The translations under genes were made by a program, and so were the position numbers. From Riptortus pedestris (lineage: Eukaryota; Arthropoda; Insecta; Hemiptera; Alydidae): a DNA stretch of 64,000 nucleotides. A model generated the notes under the pieces. That model saw nothing but the letters and a program-made list of their open reading frames with translations, was not told where the DNA came from and made no database searches. The stretch covers positions 104,033,501-104,097,500 of the forward strand of contig CM032230.1 in assembly GCA_019009955.1 (NCBI GenBank), read 5' to 3'. How positions within the stretch are numbered: the stretch's first letter is position 1; each line of letters begins with the position of its first letter. Positions 36,045-46,947 of the stretch are shown here, in pieces.

Positions 36045-36994
36045 TTTTAAGATGTAGGGGAGTAAAAATCTTCAAAGCGATTTATTGGATCAAATATTTT
36101 TGAAAAATATTGAGAGCTGCTACATAATTTTCATTTCAGTTTATTGGAACCACACAAAATACTCCACTGGGCAACCAAAATAAAGAAGAGGCGGGTCCAT
36201 TAATCATCGTTTGAGTTATAAGCTAGAAACTCCTTTCAATGTTGGGTTTGCCAGCTGGCCCAGGCCTCTAATTTAAATATGCCCCGAAATATCAACAGAT
36301 CTTAGGGTTGAAAGGAAAACTTTGTATTGGGGTGTCAAAATTAATTTATTTTTGCACGTAACAATCTGTGTGTCATCAAAACTGTCTGTTTTGAGAAATA
36401 GTATGGTAAAGTTTACGTATGAGGTTCTCCATCGTTTAATAATAAAATGACAAATACTTATAATATATTTAAAAAATGTAAACTCGGTAGGCACTGCTTG
36501 TGTAAAATTATGCATTGATTTACAATTTAAAAATCAAATACAGCAACTCGTAGAGGAAGCTAATAATATAATAACGCTGGCTTTATGGATTATGCATCAA
36601 AAACAAACCTTGACGTTTAGGCAACAGATGAAGAAAAAACACACTTAAAACATATACAAACGTTAAAAATAAGGAAAAAGTGGTTACCAAAAGAGATTGT
36701 GTTGTTGGCCTATGTATTTCCTTCCACTACGGTTGAGGCCGTCGCATCGTATTCTCACGTAATCAAAACCCTTTGCAAACAACACTAGGCATTTAACATG
36801 TACGTGACACATTTAGTGCTATGCCTTCTTAATATGAAAATCATATGAGATCGAGTGAGAGCTTACATTGACCACAACAGGAATATCATAACTAATATTC
36901 CACTTAGTGTATACAGCAATTGTAGAAAATAACACAATTAGTAACAATGATTATTATAAGCCTACTTGTTTGATTTACACAATTAACGAAATTA
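36045..36994. other. AT-rich DNA, no gene recognised
   Basis: The minus frame 36273-36515 (80 codons) has no recognised domain. Nothing is repeated elsewhere in the window. Confidence 0.45.
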
Positions 36995-37108
36995 ACGAAA
37001 GTCTAAATACCGACTATTGTTCTCACTGGACTTGAACGTTTGAGATAAATGAATATTCGTAATACACTTGGGAAATCTGCTTAGTTAACGCAGCTCCTGG
37101 ATGACGGA
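36995..37108 (+). mobile_element. HINE-A 3' fragment
   Basis: CTAAATACCGACTATTGTTC leads to TGGGAAATCTGCTTAGTTAA and a degenerate hairpin with GACGGAC. Confidence 0.7.
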
Positions 37109-37965
37109 CTTTTTAAAATTGAATCATATGTTTTATTTTTGTATTTGTAATACTCCATTCGTTTTTTTTAAAAAAAAAAAGAACAATAAAACAGTTGTGA
37201 CATGCATTTGGAGAAGTGACATCTTAGTTAATACTAATTTAAGTTGTACCTACATCGGCAATACAGTCAAAACATCTATAATAACGACTAATATATTCGG
37301 TGAATTTTCTCACAGTTGGTGATCTGAAATTCAGATGTTAAACCGCGTGCAACTACGGATTTATGGAATGTATGCTTTATATCTAAGTGGTCAGATATTT
37401 TGATTATATATGATATATCTTTATTGGAATACCTCTTTTTTTTATAGGGCACTGAAGCCATGGAATTATTACCCACTCAATGTTATATGTTACACTTCAA
37501 GTGTTTCAGCAATGTCAAACATATTAAAAAGTTTATCGAGCCTATAAATATTACTATATACATATCTGATGTAGAAAATTGCCGATCCACTTATCATAAA
37601 GGGGTGTATTTAATATATGGGAAGGGACGCAGAAATGACTTCCATCATTTCATTTCTAGGGGTGCATACTGAATGAAATTTCAGAGAAACGTTCCATCTT
37701 TTGGAAACGGCCTAGTGCTTTAAATAGAATATTGAGTTGAAAATGAATTATTTTTTTAGTTTTCTGTCATACAAATCCTTTTCAAACGATTTATTTAGTG
37801 TTGATTTTTTTTGTAATAAATAAATAAGGCTCATTCCATTTAATGTGTATACAATTCAAAGAATGAAGTATTCCTGTATATCTGTGTGTGTATTTCATTT
37901 TTCAACTATTTAATTTTCTAGGCTACTGTATTTAAATTTTAAATTAATGATGTCCTATACAATTT
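37109..37965. other. AT-rich DNA, no gene recognised
   Basis: Short frames on both strands (37101-37322, 37288-37476, 37460-37672) have no recognised domain. Confidence 0.45.
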
Positions 37966-38086
37966 TAGAAGATTTTCCTTAAGGGAAAACAGCTATTGTG
38001 GTTGTACTCATAACGTGATTTTTCGAAAAACTTCCTCAAATGTGAATGGATCCTACCCTGACGTGACGAAAATGGGGTCCGTTCAA

Positions 38087-38156
<70 letters not shown>

Positions 38157-39234
38157 CTGTAGCGGTTTCAATTTTTGTTTTATCATTTCTAAACTCGATT
38201 TAAAACGTTTTATGTAAGAGTATGTATCAAGTTTGTTAATGGCCGAAATCAAACCTGTAGGTGGGGGGGGGGCTTTAGAGGGGCGAATTTCGAAATATCT
38301 CTTTTATTAACCGTCAGATGAAAAAGTGCATAGAACCAATCTTATTGAAAATTTGATGTCCTATAAATGGTGTTATATACGTTTTTTCACTACTTTGATT
38401 ATTAACCGAGATTTATTTGTTTCTTTTTACCTATTTATTTCCCACCTGTTTTTAGTTCTATGTTATGTTCGTGTTTCTTTTGTGTTTTGTTCCTTTAGTT
38501 TTGTTCTTTGTATTATTTTGTGTTCCATGTTTTGTTATTATTTGTTATTATTCTATTTTCTGTTGTTATTTCGTGTTCCATGTTTTGTTAATTTGTTTAC
38601 TTATTTCTGTTTTGTTTTCGCCCACGTTTAAGAAGAGCAAGTCGCCATAGTTGCGGAGCTCCACATAATAAATAAATAAAAAATATTTGTTTCTTAGTTT
38701 TCGGGCTTCGTTAAACCCACACTCCGACTTGTGTCATATTAAAAATAAGTTGTTATTTAATGGACCATTTTCTACGAAGTTCAAATACCAAATTTGGTCT
38801 TCATTGAACTTTTACTGTTTGAGATGGATGCAAATACTTAGAATGATGACTTGATTAAGACTTCCCGGTATTGATTCAAAAATTTTTATATAATCTATAC
38901 CATACTGAATATTTAGCCGTTTAAGTCAACTCTAATGTTTATATTCGTTCATGCCTGTAATCGCATTAGAAATAGGGGGTTGGTGATTTGGTATATCAAA
39001 ATATCTCCGTTATAATGAGTTTTATAGAACCATTCTTGTTAAACTGTTGTTGTTCTATTCATTTTTTCGATGCTCGTGGATTAAACTAGTTATTAGTTCT
39101 TTCATGTTTTCAGCCACTTCTACTCATCGGGTTTTAACTTAGAAATTTCAAATTTATGGTGAGAAGAGATGAAGTGGTTTTTATAACCGCAAGTGGGAAA
39201 TGTGCTTGGTTTTCACAGCCCCCGTGTGGCGGAC
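37966..39234 (+). mobile_element. HINE-A copy 13, two-core variant with nested family W insertion
   Basis: The 5' end is degenerate and the TA tract lies at about 38091-38154. The first core is followed by family W (38426-38684) inserted near AACCGAGATTTATTTG, and then by the rest of the first core and a diverged second core. The element ends AAGTGGGAAATGTGCTTGG and GTGTGGCGGAC. Open frames in the TA tract are not genes. Confidence 0.75.
38415..38695 (+). mobile_element. family W retroposon, best copy, 11-bp target duplication
   Basis: ATTTGTTTCTT at 38415-38425 and 38685-38695 flanks a 259-bp insert. The insert is T-rich with repeated GTGTTCCATGTTTTGTTA, then CACGTTTAAGAAGAGCAAGT, GCGGAGCTCCACAT and an AATAAATAAA tail. 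The tail and duplication show retroposition. It could be the 3' end of a LINE or an independent SINE. The frames 38326-38631 and 38465-38650 are not genes. Confidence 0.75.
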
Positions 39235-39314
39235 ATTTTTGTAAGAATACATAATATATGACGAGGGCATGTTTATATTTTATAGGTAGATGAGCTTATG
39301 CTAATATAAGTTTT

Positions 39315-39432
39315 AGCAGATTTCCCTTAAGGGAAATCAGCTATTGAGGTCGTACTCATGACGCGATTTTCGAAACATTTCTTCAAATGTCCATCGATCC
39401 TACCCAGGAGATGAAGAAAATGAGGTCCGTTC

Positions 39433-39499
<67 letters not shown>

Positions 39500-40129
39500 T
39501 GTTAACGCTCTAGCGGTCGCAATTTTTGTTTGATCGTTACGAAACTCGATATTTAACCGTTTTATGTAAAAAGACAGATCAAGTTGGTTAATGGCTGAAA
39601 TCGGACTAGAGGGAGGGGGGGGGTTTAGAGGGAGGATTTTCGAAAATTCAAAATATCTCCGTTATTATGCATCGGATCGAAACATTGTATAAAATCAATC
39701 TTATTGCACATTAAATTTACTATAAATATTGTTATATACATTTATTCTCTATCTTGAATATTAACCGAGTAATTTGCATTTTTATGAAGTCTTTGGTCGG
39801 GTATAGTTCGGATTAGGTCGGCCGTTTCCGTAACTTCTCGGCTCAGGTTGAAGCCTCTTCTAACCTTACCTGTCGTTTCTAACCTTACCTTACCTTCGTT
39901 ACTTTGTGAGATTTATGCAAATATGTTCTGTTCTGAATTATTAAAATATAAATTATTCTTACAATTCAGAAGCCGTTTCAGTTGGGAATTTATTTTAATT
40001 ATCTGAAAGATTTCTCATTACCGTTTGAATTTAATCAGGGTGATGTTGTGTTACCAGTAGGCAGATTTCTCTATTGTATAACTTCACATGGGAAATCTGC
40101 TTAGTTAACGCAGCCCCTGCGTGACGGAC
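39315..40129 (+). mobile_element. HINE-A copy 14, full length
   Basis: Both ends are intact, with the TA tract at about 39438-39496. The 3' region is closely similar to copy 1 (1280-2089), including the ACCTTACCTTACCTTCG run and CAGAAGCCGTTTCAGTTGGG. The two appear to belong to one subfamily of about 810 bp. Confidence 0.85.
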
Positions 40130-40591
40130 TTTTTTTTTTCTTTTACTATATATATATATTTCACAGTTGCTAATGTTTGGTGTTGCCATCATGTTAGTGA
40201 TTGAAATGGTGTAAATTGCGTATGGCTTCTTGAAGTTAATTAATTCCCCTATAAAATCTGAGTGGTACATTATCAGCTGGTAATTAATTAGCTCTTCTAA
40301 CCAAGCAAGGCAATTCATCAATTTGCGATGAATGGACACACACAAACTGGCAAGATCATTATCTCTTGACTTGCTACTACAGCCTCCTCATTATCAACTA
40401 TGCAAATCATTCAAGCGGAAAGTTCAATTTGCTTTTCATTAATGACATATATTATGTAAATAGTTTTTTTTAAGTTTACCTTTGCCTGAAAGTTAAATAT
40501 TTTTCATAAAAACTGCTAAACTAAATTCTTATCATCAGATGCGTTTAATAACAGGTCTAGCTCAATTCATTAACCTGCAATAATAGTTTTA
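40130..40591. other. AT-rich DNA, no gene recognised
   Basis: The minus frame 40031-40345 has no recognised domain and partly overlaps the HINE-A end. Confidence 0.45.
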
Positions 40592-41280
40592 GCAAATTCC
40601 CTTGTGGGTAATCAGCTAATGAGGTCGTACTCATGACGCGATTTTTGAAATATTTCCTCAAATGTCTATGTATCCTACCTAGGAGATGTCAAAAAGTCCG
40701 TCACGCAGGGGCTGCGTAAACTAAGCAGATTTCCCACGTTTTACAATAGAGAAATTTCAGAATAGAGAGCCGAACAGTTAGGAAACTCACGGCTAGACCC
40801 GAAGTTAGCCGATCTCATCTCAGAAGCTGAAAACAGAAAAATGCAAATATCTCGGTTAATATTCAAGATACAGAATAAATGTATATAACACTATTTATAG
40901 TAAATTTAATTTGCAATAAGATTGATTCTATATAATTTTTCGATCCGACGTATAGTAACGGAGATATTTCGAATTTTCGAAACTCCTCCCCTCTAACCCC
41001 CCCCCCCTCCCACTGGTCCGATTTCAGCCATTAACGAACTTGATCTTTATTTTTACATAAAACGTTTAAATATCGAGTTTGGTAACGATCAAACAAAAAT
41101 TGCGACCGCTAGAGCGTTAACAGACAAATATATATATATAATTTTGAACGGACCTCATTTTCGTCACCTAGGTAGGATCGATGGACATTTGAAGAAATTG
41201 TCGAAACTCGCGTCATGAGTACGACCTCAATAGCTGATTTCCCCTAAGGGAAATCTGCTAAAGTGTGGCCCGTTCAAAAC

Positions 41281-41344
<64 letters not shown>

Positions 41345-41815
41345 TCTGTAATGCTCTAGCGGTCAAAATTTTTGTTTATCGTTACCAAACACGATGTTTA
41401 AACTTTTTATGTAAAACTAAAAATCAAGTTCGTTAATGGCTGAAATCCGACCAGGGGGAGGGGGAGTTTAGAGTGGGAAGTTCGAAAATTATTAATATCT
41501 TTGTTATTATACGTCGGGTGGAAACATTGTATAGAATCAATCTTTATGCGAATTTAATGTCCAAAAAAGTTGTTATGTACCTTTTTTTTCAATATCTTGA
41601 TTATTAACCGAGATATTTTTCGGCCTTCAGTAAGCTCCCACTCCTGCTACTAATGTCATACTAACTATAAGCTGTAATATTATGAAGCACTTTATTTGAA
41701 GCCTAAATACCAAATACTGTTATCATTGAATTGAAAGATATTTGGCAAGCGTTGGAATTCAGCTTAGTTAACTCATTTAGGTGTTAGTTTAAACCCAGTT
41801 TTATACGGCGGGACA
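40592..41815 (+). mobile_element. HINE-A copy 15, split by an inverted HINE-A
   Basis: The 5' part (to about 40695) stops inside the AGATGACGAAAATGAGG motif. The remainder resumes at about 41260 with GTGTGGCCCGTTCAAAACTA, a TA tract (about 41285-41341) and a core. The 3' end is degenerate near 41815. Confidence 0.75.
40696..41259 (-). mobile_element. HINE-A copy 16, nested inside copy 15
   Basis: It is complete in minus orientation, from GTCCGTCACGCAGGGGCTGC at 40696 to AAATCTGCT at 41259, with a very short TA tract. The flanks are A-runs (T-runs on the element's strand). The host motif is interrupted without target duplication, a direct demonstration of T/T insertion. Confidence 0.88.
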
Positions 41816-42597
41816 TTTTACTTGGAAGCCACAACTGAGGTTGGCAAAAGATGTTGATTAAGACAATTTTTTTTGGGGGGATATTAATGCATTCCACAGA
41901 AGGCTTTACACATTGACCAAAATATCAGCTTTCTATATGTCAGAGATGAATGAAATGTGGCGCAATCAAATTTAATTTTGTGATATCCAATTTGGTAATG
42001 AACAAAAAAATATCCGCTCAACCAATCGATGAAGGAATGTAAACAAAAAAGAACAACAACAAATGATTATAAAAATAATTTTTAGTTTCTCGTCTACATT
42101 CTTTTAATTTTTAGTCTTCTCATCAGGAGAAAATAGAACACTAAGATATAATTACCACAATGACTTACATTGGACCTGCCAGGCGGAGAATGGCTTACTC
42201 TAATGTAGTTCTTTTTTTGTCATAATGTACCCAAAAAATGCATATATTAGAGCACACTTATGTATACATGCGAATTTCGAAATCCTCTCCTTGGCCGAGG
42301 TTTCAAGAAGGGCTAATGCACAATTCAACCCATGATAAAGCCCGCTCTCAAATGGCTCACCTTTTTGAACCGGGAAGTATTCGAAGTGGTGACCTGCAAT
42401 TCATCGGACGTGGCGACCAACCTAGCTACAGTCATTCATGGTTGAAAGGTCAACTGCTCCGCTAGGTTTTAAATGTGTTACTACACAGCTGTCATCAGTG
42501 ATCTTTCTCTATAGATCGGCGATGTTGAACCACCCCTGTATCTGAGTGCCTCGAAAGCTAGCAATAAACATTTAAAGCCTAGTGGAGGTGTTGACCT
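41816..42597. other. non-repetitive DNA, GC-richer between 42270 and 42560
   Basis: The plus frame 42238-42465 (75 codons, containing HLFEPGSIRSGDLQFIGRGD) has no recognised domain. Composition here is more coding-like than the surroundings. An unrecognised exon or decayed gene is possible but not supported further. Confidence 0.3.
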
Positions 42598-42666
42598 TTC
42601 AGCAGTACACATGACGCAAAGTGTCAATCGTCCCAACCTAGGAAATGACGAAAATGAGGTCCGTTC

Positions 42667-42734
<68 letters not shown>

Positions 42735-43367
42735 TACCGGACCCGACAGACGTCCTGCATGATATTTCAAGCTATTAGGATATTAAATTTAATAACATTA
42801 TGTTTAAAACAAAAGCTACTTTTAATAACACAATATACAACTTCCGTTATGTGCACGTTTGCCTAAAAACGAATAGAAAATGAAATTTCGCGAATTTTTT
42901 ATCCAGCCTCCCTTATAACCCCAACTCCCGTTCGAACCTAAAAAATTTAATATAGCCTATAATCATGGAAGAATTAATGCTAATTTACATATAGAGTTTT
43001 GTTAATTTTGGTTCAATCGTTAGTGCCCAATAAAATTGTTGGCTCCTACTTTAATTTTTAGTGTATATCTCGTTTATACTTTGATATCCGACAAAAGTGA
43101 ATATAGCAAAAGTTACTGTAAAAAACAAAATAAACAACTTTTATCCTGTGCATATTAGCCGAAAAACCCATAGGAAACGAAATATCGCTTTTTTTAATTT
43201 TAGGCCTCCCTTACAACCCCCACTCCTGCTCCATCTGGCGTCCTGATTTGTGAATCTAAACCATCCATGGCGTCACCCAAACGCATTAAAAAAAAAAAAA
43301 AATCATTCAAATAGGTGCAGCCGTTTCGGAGGAGTTCAGTGACATACATACGTACAGTAGAATTATA

Positions 43368-43401
<34 letters not shown>

Positions 43402-43780
43402 GGGTGGAGTTCGTTAATGGGTAGAATTGGCCAAAAAATCCTTAGAGGTTAGAGGAGTAGAATATCGAAAAATCTAAATATTTTTGATATTATAAACCGA
43501 ATTGAAAAATAGTATAAAACCAATCTTTTTACAAATTTAATTGGCTATCAATGTTGTTATATACTTATTTTCTCTATCATGAATATTAACCGAGATATTT
43601 TTTAGTTTTCAGTCTTCAGTAAACCTCTCCTGCTCGTGTCATATTAACTATAAGCTAATATATTATGAATAACGTTATTGGTTTTGGTCTCATTGAACTT
43701 TTACTTTTTGAGTTAAATGCAAATATGTTGAGCTCGTGGGATTCCCCACGCTTACTTATCCTAGCCCCTGTGTAACGGAC
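42598..43780 (+). mobile_element. HINE-A copy 17, split by a family B-like insertion
   Basis: The conserved block is degenerate and its palindrome is lost. A TA tract follows (about 42671-42733), then the insertion, a CA tract (about 43376-43401), and the HINE core from about 43403 to the 3' end (CCTAGCCCCTGTGTAACGGAC). Confidence 0.7.
42734..43375. mobile_element. family B-like element within a TA tract
   Basis: It starts CTACCGGACCCGACAGACG. It contains the AACAAAATAAACAACTTTTA and AGGCCTCCCTTACAACCCCC segments of the family B internal unit, in minus orientation. It ends with GCGTCACCCAAACGC, an A-run and CAGCCGTTTCGGAGGAG. Its ends differ from the CTAG-type copies, so it is a distinct subfamily, shared with 58738. 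Confidence 0.55.
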
Positions 43781-44547
43781 GTTTTTTATTGGTTAAACTT
43801 TTTTTTATTTTATTATGTTCTTATTCGATCTCTCTGCCTATAGTGGTTTATGACGTGGCGTACGAAAAAAAAACCTGGCTGAGCTGTCAAAATGTCTTTT
43901 AACTTTCCAAGTACTATGGAGAATCCTACTTATGTTTGGAAAAGAAAGAAGAAATATACGATTTGTTTTTATGGTTAGGTTGTTGAGCGGTAGGAAGTTG
44001 GAGGGAACCATTTGTTCATGTTTTTGAGGAAAACTGTCCGAACTTTATGAAGAAGAAAGAGACGATAAAGTTTGAAAAACCAGAGTCTAGACTCGTACTT
44101 CATATCTCTGCCAAGTGTGACATTTAGCGCTTCCTCTGACAAAACTTGATCGTGTTTCCGGTTGAAAAATTATTTCACACTTCTCTTACTTTACCTAATA
44201 ATTTTATATTTAATTTAATTAAATTTTAATTATTTATGACAATAAAGCAGTTATGAAGATAAATGGAGCATTCCTCGTAGGCCTTATATTTTAATATCGC
44301 CTATTTAAAAAATAGCGTATTTTTAATATCGCCTCGACACGTGAAGGCCATCCTCATTGTTATTTTAGATCAGCGTTATTTTTATTAGTTTACTTGTATT
44401 ACTCCCTATTTAGTGCTAGAGCTCCTGAAGAACATTTTCCTACGCTGCCTCCAATGTTAACTTTAAATTTAAGGTTTACAAGACATACCCAGTAATATAA
44501 TAGCTTTATATGTATTAAAATTACGTACCCTATATATAAATAAAGAT
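43781..44547. other. AT-rich DNA, nothing recognised
   Basis: No open frame or clear repeat. A short direct duplication occurs near 44290-44335 (TTTTAATATCGCCT twice). Confidence 0.45.
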
Positions 44548-44795
44548 GTGTGCACATTACGGCTAAAGGATGCGTCAAATCAAAAAAATTCGCCCATATA
44601 AATCCGTTTTAGAATTTCATTTTCTACAAGAATCCGTCATAAAAATTATGGTATTCCGTTGGAAATTAAAACGTTATGGTCGTATGGAGAAGTACTGGAG
44701 AATGTTACGAGGTTGAATATGGATTGAAACGATTCTCCAGGGGTCGGAATTATGAAACATCAAGTCTCAGCTTTCTACAAAACTGATTGGTGATT
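44548..44795 (-). mobile_element. family P repeat, copy 2
   Basis: In inverted orientation it shares TTACGGCTAAAGGATGCGTC, GGAGAAGTACTGGAGAA and ACAAGTCTCA-like segments with 62130-62475. It ends at the piggyBac-type TTAA. Confidence 0.6.
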
Positions 44796-45390
44796 TTAAC
44801 ACTTTTACCGAAACACCGGTCTAAGAGACCGGTGGAGATTTTCATATTTCATGTATTGGTAGACCTGCTAATATTGGTGGGCTCTCGACCTCATTAGCTG
44901 TGAGTCTTTCCTTCCTCTACACACAGAAAGTGTTTTGGGATAGTTTGTCAACGGCATTCGGCATTGACGAGCTATTGCTCGTTTTGCTCCGGTCTCGTGG
45001 GCCTCTTGTTTTGGTTAACAGCCTATGTATTGCTGGTCTACGATACGGGGTAATTCGGTTTGATGTGTACCTTTCATTATAGCTTTTAAGACTGCTTGTT
45101 CGTATTGTTTTCGTGTGTGTCGTTACATAGTACAAGATTTGCTATGGAGCCTTCCACGAGCCATGGACCAATAAAACGCTCATCGTCACGATCTGTATAT
45201 CGTACGGATGACAATGATTTCAATGAAAGAATTAAAAATGACAATGATAGATTAAACGTGATACAAGTTATTCAATCAATAAATAAAAATAACGAATTTG
45301 TTGATGAGAATTACTATTAACCCTTCCAGGCCTGTGCGACCGGATGATTCGGTTTACGTCACGGAATTCATGTTTCGGTAAGAGCATTAA
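44796..45390. mobile_element. piggyBac-type element, non-autonomous, TTAA-flanked
   Basis: TTAA occurs at 44796-44799 and 45387-45390. Reading inward, the left end is CACTTTTACCGAAACACC and the right end is TGCTCTTACCGAAACATG, so the inverted ends share CTTACCGAAACA closely. A CACCGGTC/GACCGGTG hairpin lies just inside the left end and ACCGGATGATTCGGTTT inside the right end. TTAA duplication is diagnostic for piggyBac. At about 590 bp it is far shorter than an autonomous element, and no DDD catalytic domain is present. Confidence 0.6.
45144..45320 (+). pseudogene. short ORF in the piggyBac-type element, possible transposase N-terminus
   Basis: The in-frame ATG at 45144 gives 58 codons (MEPSTSHGPIKRSSSRSVYR, then an Asp/Asn-rich stretch), ending at TAA within TATTAACCC. 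The start was chosen over the upstream ATG at 45096 because it opens the hydrophilic region. A Ser/Arg then Asp-rich N-terminus fits the disordered start of a piggyBac transposase, but no diagnostic motif is present. This is an inference from context. The catalytic part is missing, so it cannot be an active transposase. Confidence 0.35.
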
Positions 45391-45427
45391 GGGGGGTGGC
45401 ACGGGAAGTTAGGACACCCTATTATAT
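45391..45427 (-). mobile_element. HINE-A piece between the piggyBac-type element and the solo LTR
   Basis: GGGGGGTGGCACGGGAAGTT and TAGGACACCCTATTATAT match, inverted, the unusual segment of copy 9 (31379-31420). With the fragment at 46093-46203 this suggests one minus-strand HINE-A invaded by both elements. Confidence 0.5.
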
Positions 45428-46088
45428 TGTTACGAAAATTAAATACATGAAAAATTAATCAGAGATAGTCACGTATTAAGGAAGTACAATGGAGATAAAA
45501 GGTTTCGCCCATATTGTCTCGACCGTTCTCGGCAATACCAGTCCAGATCTAGAAGAGCCCAGAAAATTCAGCTTTGATGTTTTCCGACAAGCTATAAAAA
45601 GTGACACAGCCTGCCCCGAGTCAGTTAGTTTGTTCTCAGCTCTTATCAAGTGATCAACAGTGCATTCAGTGCAACTTTAGTGAACAGTGCTTCTTAGTCA
45701 ATTGCGGTAAAGTGTTTCATCTGAAGAACAGTCTTGTCCGTGACTATGAAAAGAACAGTAGAGTGCCGTGATTAAGTAAAGGTCAGTGCAGTGCCGTTAT
45801 TTTTCCAAAGATCAGTGCACTGCCGTGTTTTTACTGACTTCAGTGCAGTGCCGTGTTTTTGTGAACTTCAGTGATCGTGAGTGAGTTATTGGACTGTGCA
45901 ATAACAAGAACAGTGAAGCTATCAGTGCAAACTGTGAGTAGTAGTTAATAATAATTAACCAAGTGTGTAGTGTATTGTAAATAAATTGTGCAGTGATAAA
46001 AACTCTGAAGCTTGTGTGTGTTTAATTTTGCAATCCAAAAGAACTCTAATAAACAACGTTTATTACTGATATTGTGTTAAACGTAACA
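45428..46088 (+). mobile_element. solo LTR, Gypsy-type, 661 bp, ATAT target duplication
   Basis: It starts TGTTACG and ends CGTAACA, with ATAT at 45424-45427 and 46089-46092. A TATA box (GCTATAAAAAG, 45591-45601) lies 28 bp upstream of an initiator-like TCAGTT (45621). AATAAA (45980-45985) is a likely poly(A) signal. Three imperfect repeats of about 33 bp (CAGTGCAGTGCCGT) lie between them. No internal region or second LTR is present, so it arose by recombination between LTRs. Its relative is at 22877-23348. A 4-bp duplication fits Gypsy. Confidence 0.85.
45591..45626 (+). promoter_or_regulatory. LTR core promoter (TATA plus initiator)
   Basis: CTATAAAAAG and TCAGTTAGTT are spaced like an arthropod Pol II promoter and are conserved in the second LTR copy. 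Confidence 0.55.
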
Positions 46089-46092
46089 ATAT

Positions 46093-46203
46093 ATATATAC
46101 AGTTTTGAACTGGGTTGGATCGATGGAAATTTGAGGAAATGTTTTTGAAAATCGCTTCATGAATACAACCTCTTAACTAATTTCCGTTAAGGGAAATCTG
46201 CTA
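46093..46203 (-). mobile_element. HINE-A 5' part next to the solo LTR
   Basis: A short TA run, GTTTTGAAC, a degenerate conserved block and GGGAAATCTGCT occur in minus orientation. The LTR is inserted in its TA tract. Confidence 0.7.
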
Positions 46204-46772
46204 AACTAATATATTTAGTTTATGTGTTCTATATATTTTTTAAATGTGTCCAACGTGTAGGTAAGTGGTGGAGGTTTTTTTTTTGGTTCTAAATGGTTCT
46301 GTGTAGGTTGTTCGTTGGAGTGATGTAGGAGGAGATTTGGGTGCCCCAGGCGGTATGTGGTGTGCTGAGACAGAACAAGAAATTTATGTGGGCCTCACAC
46401 CAGAGCCGACTAGACTGATAGGTGCCATTATGTCCCCGAATCCCCAGGCCTGTATTTACAGGCAACTTGCTCCTGGGATTTGCTAAACGACCCCATTCTC
46501 CCAGTTTTGGGACGATAAATATATATAATGAAGATTGGCTTAGTCCAAAAAATGTTCTCTTTGGTATATAGTGGAGTACATATGTACTCCTCGAAAATTG
46601 TGCATTTTATATTGTCACTCTTCAAGATGTCAGAATAGATTGAAAAACAAATTGAGCTATGGTCATAATCGAGTACTAATATAATTTGTTGTCCTGGTAT
46701 TGGAGAATCGTTTATGTTGCATTTGAGCCTTACCGTGTTACCTAGGTAATCTGTTGAACACGTGCTGTTTTT
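46204..46772. other. non-repetitive DNA, no gene recognised
   Basis: The minus frame 46428-46625 has no recognised domain. Confidence 0.45.
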
Positions 46773-46888
46773 AACAGATTTCCCTTACAGGAAATTACCT
46801 TTTGAGGTCTTACTCATGACGCAATTTTCGAAATATTTCCTCAACGTCCATTGATCCTACCTAGTAGATGACGAAAAGGAGGTCCATT

Positions 46889-46947
<59 letters not shown>

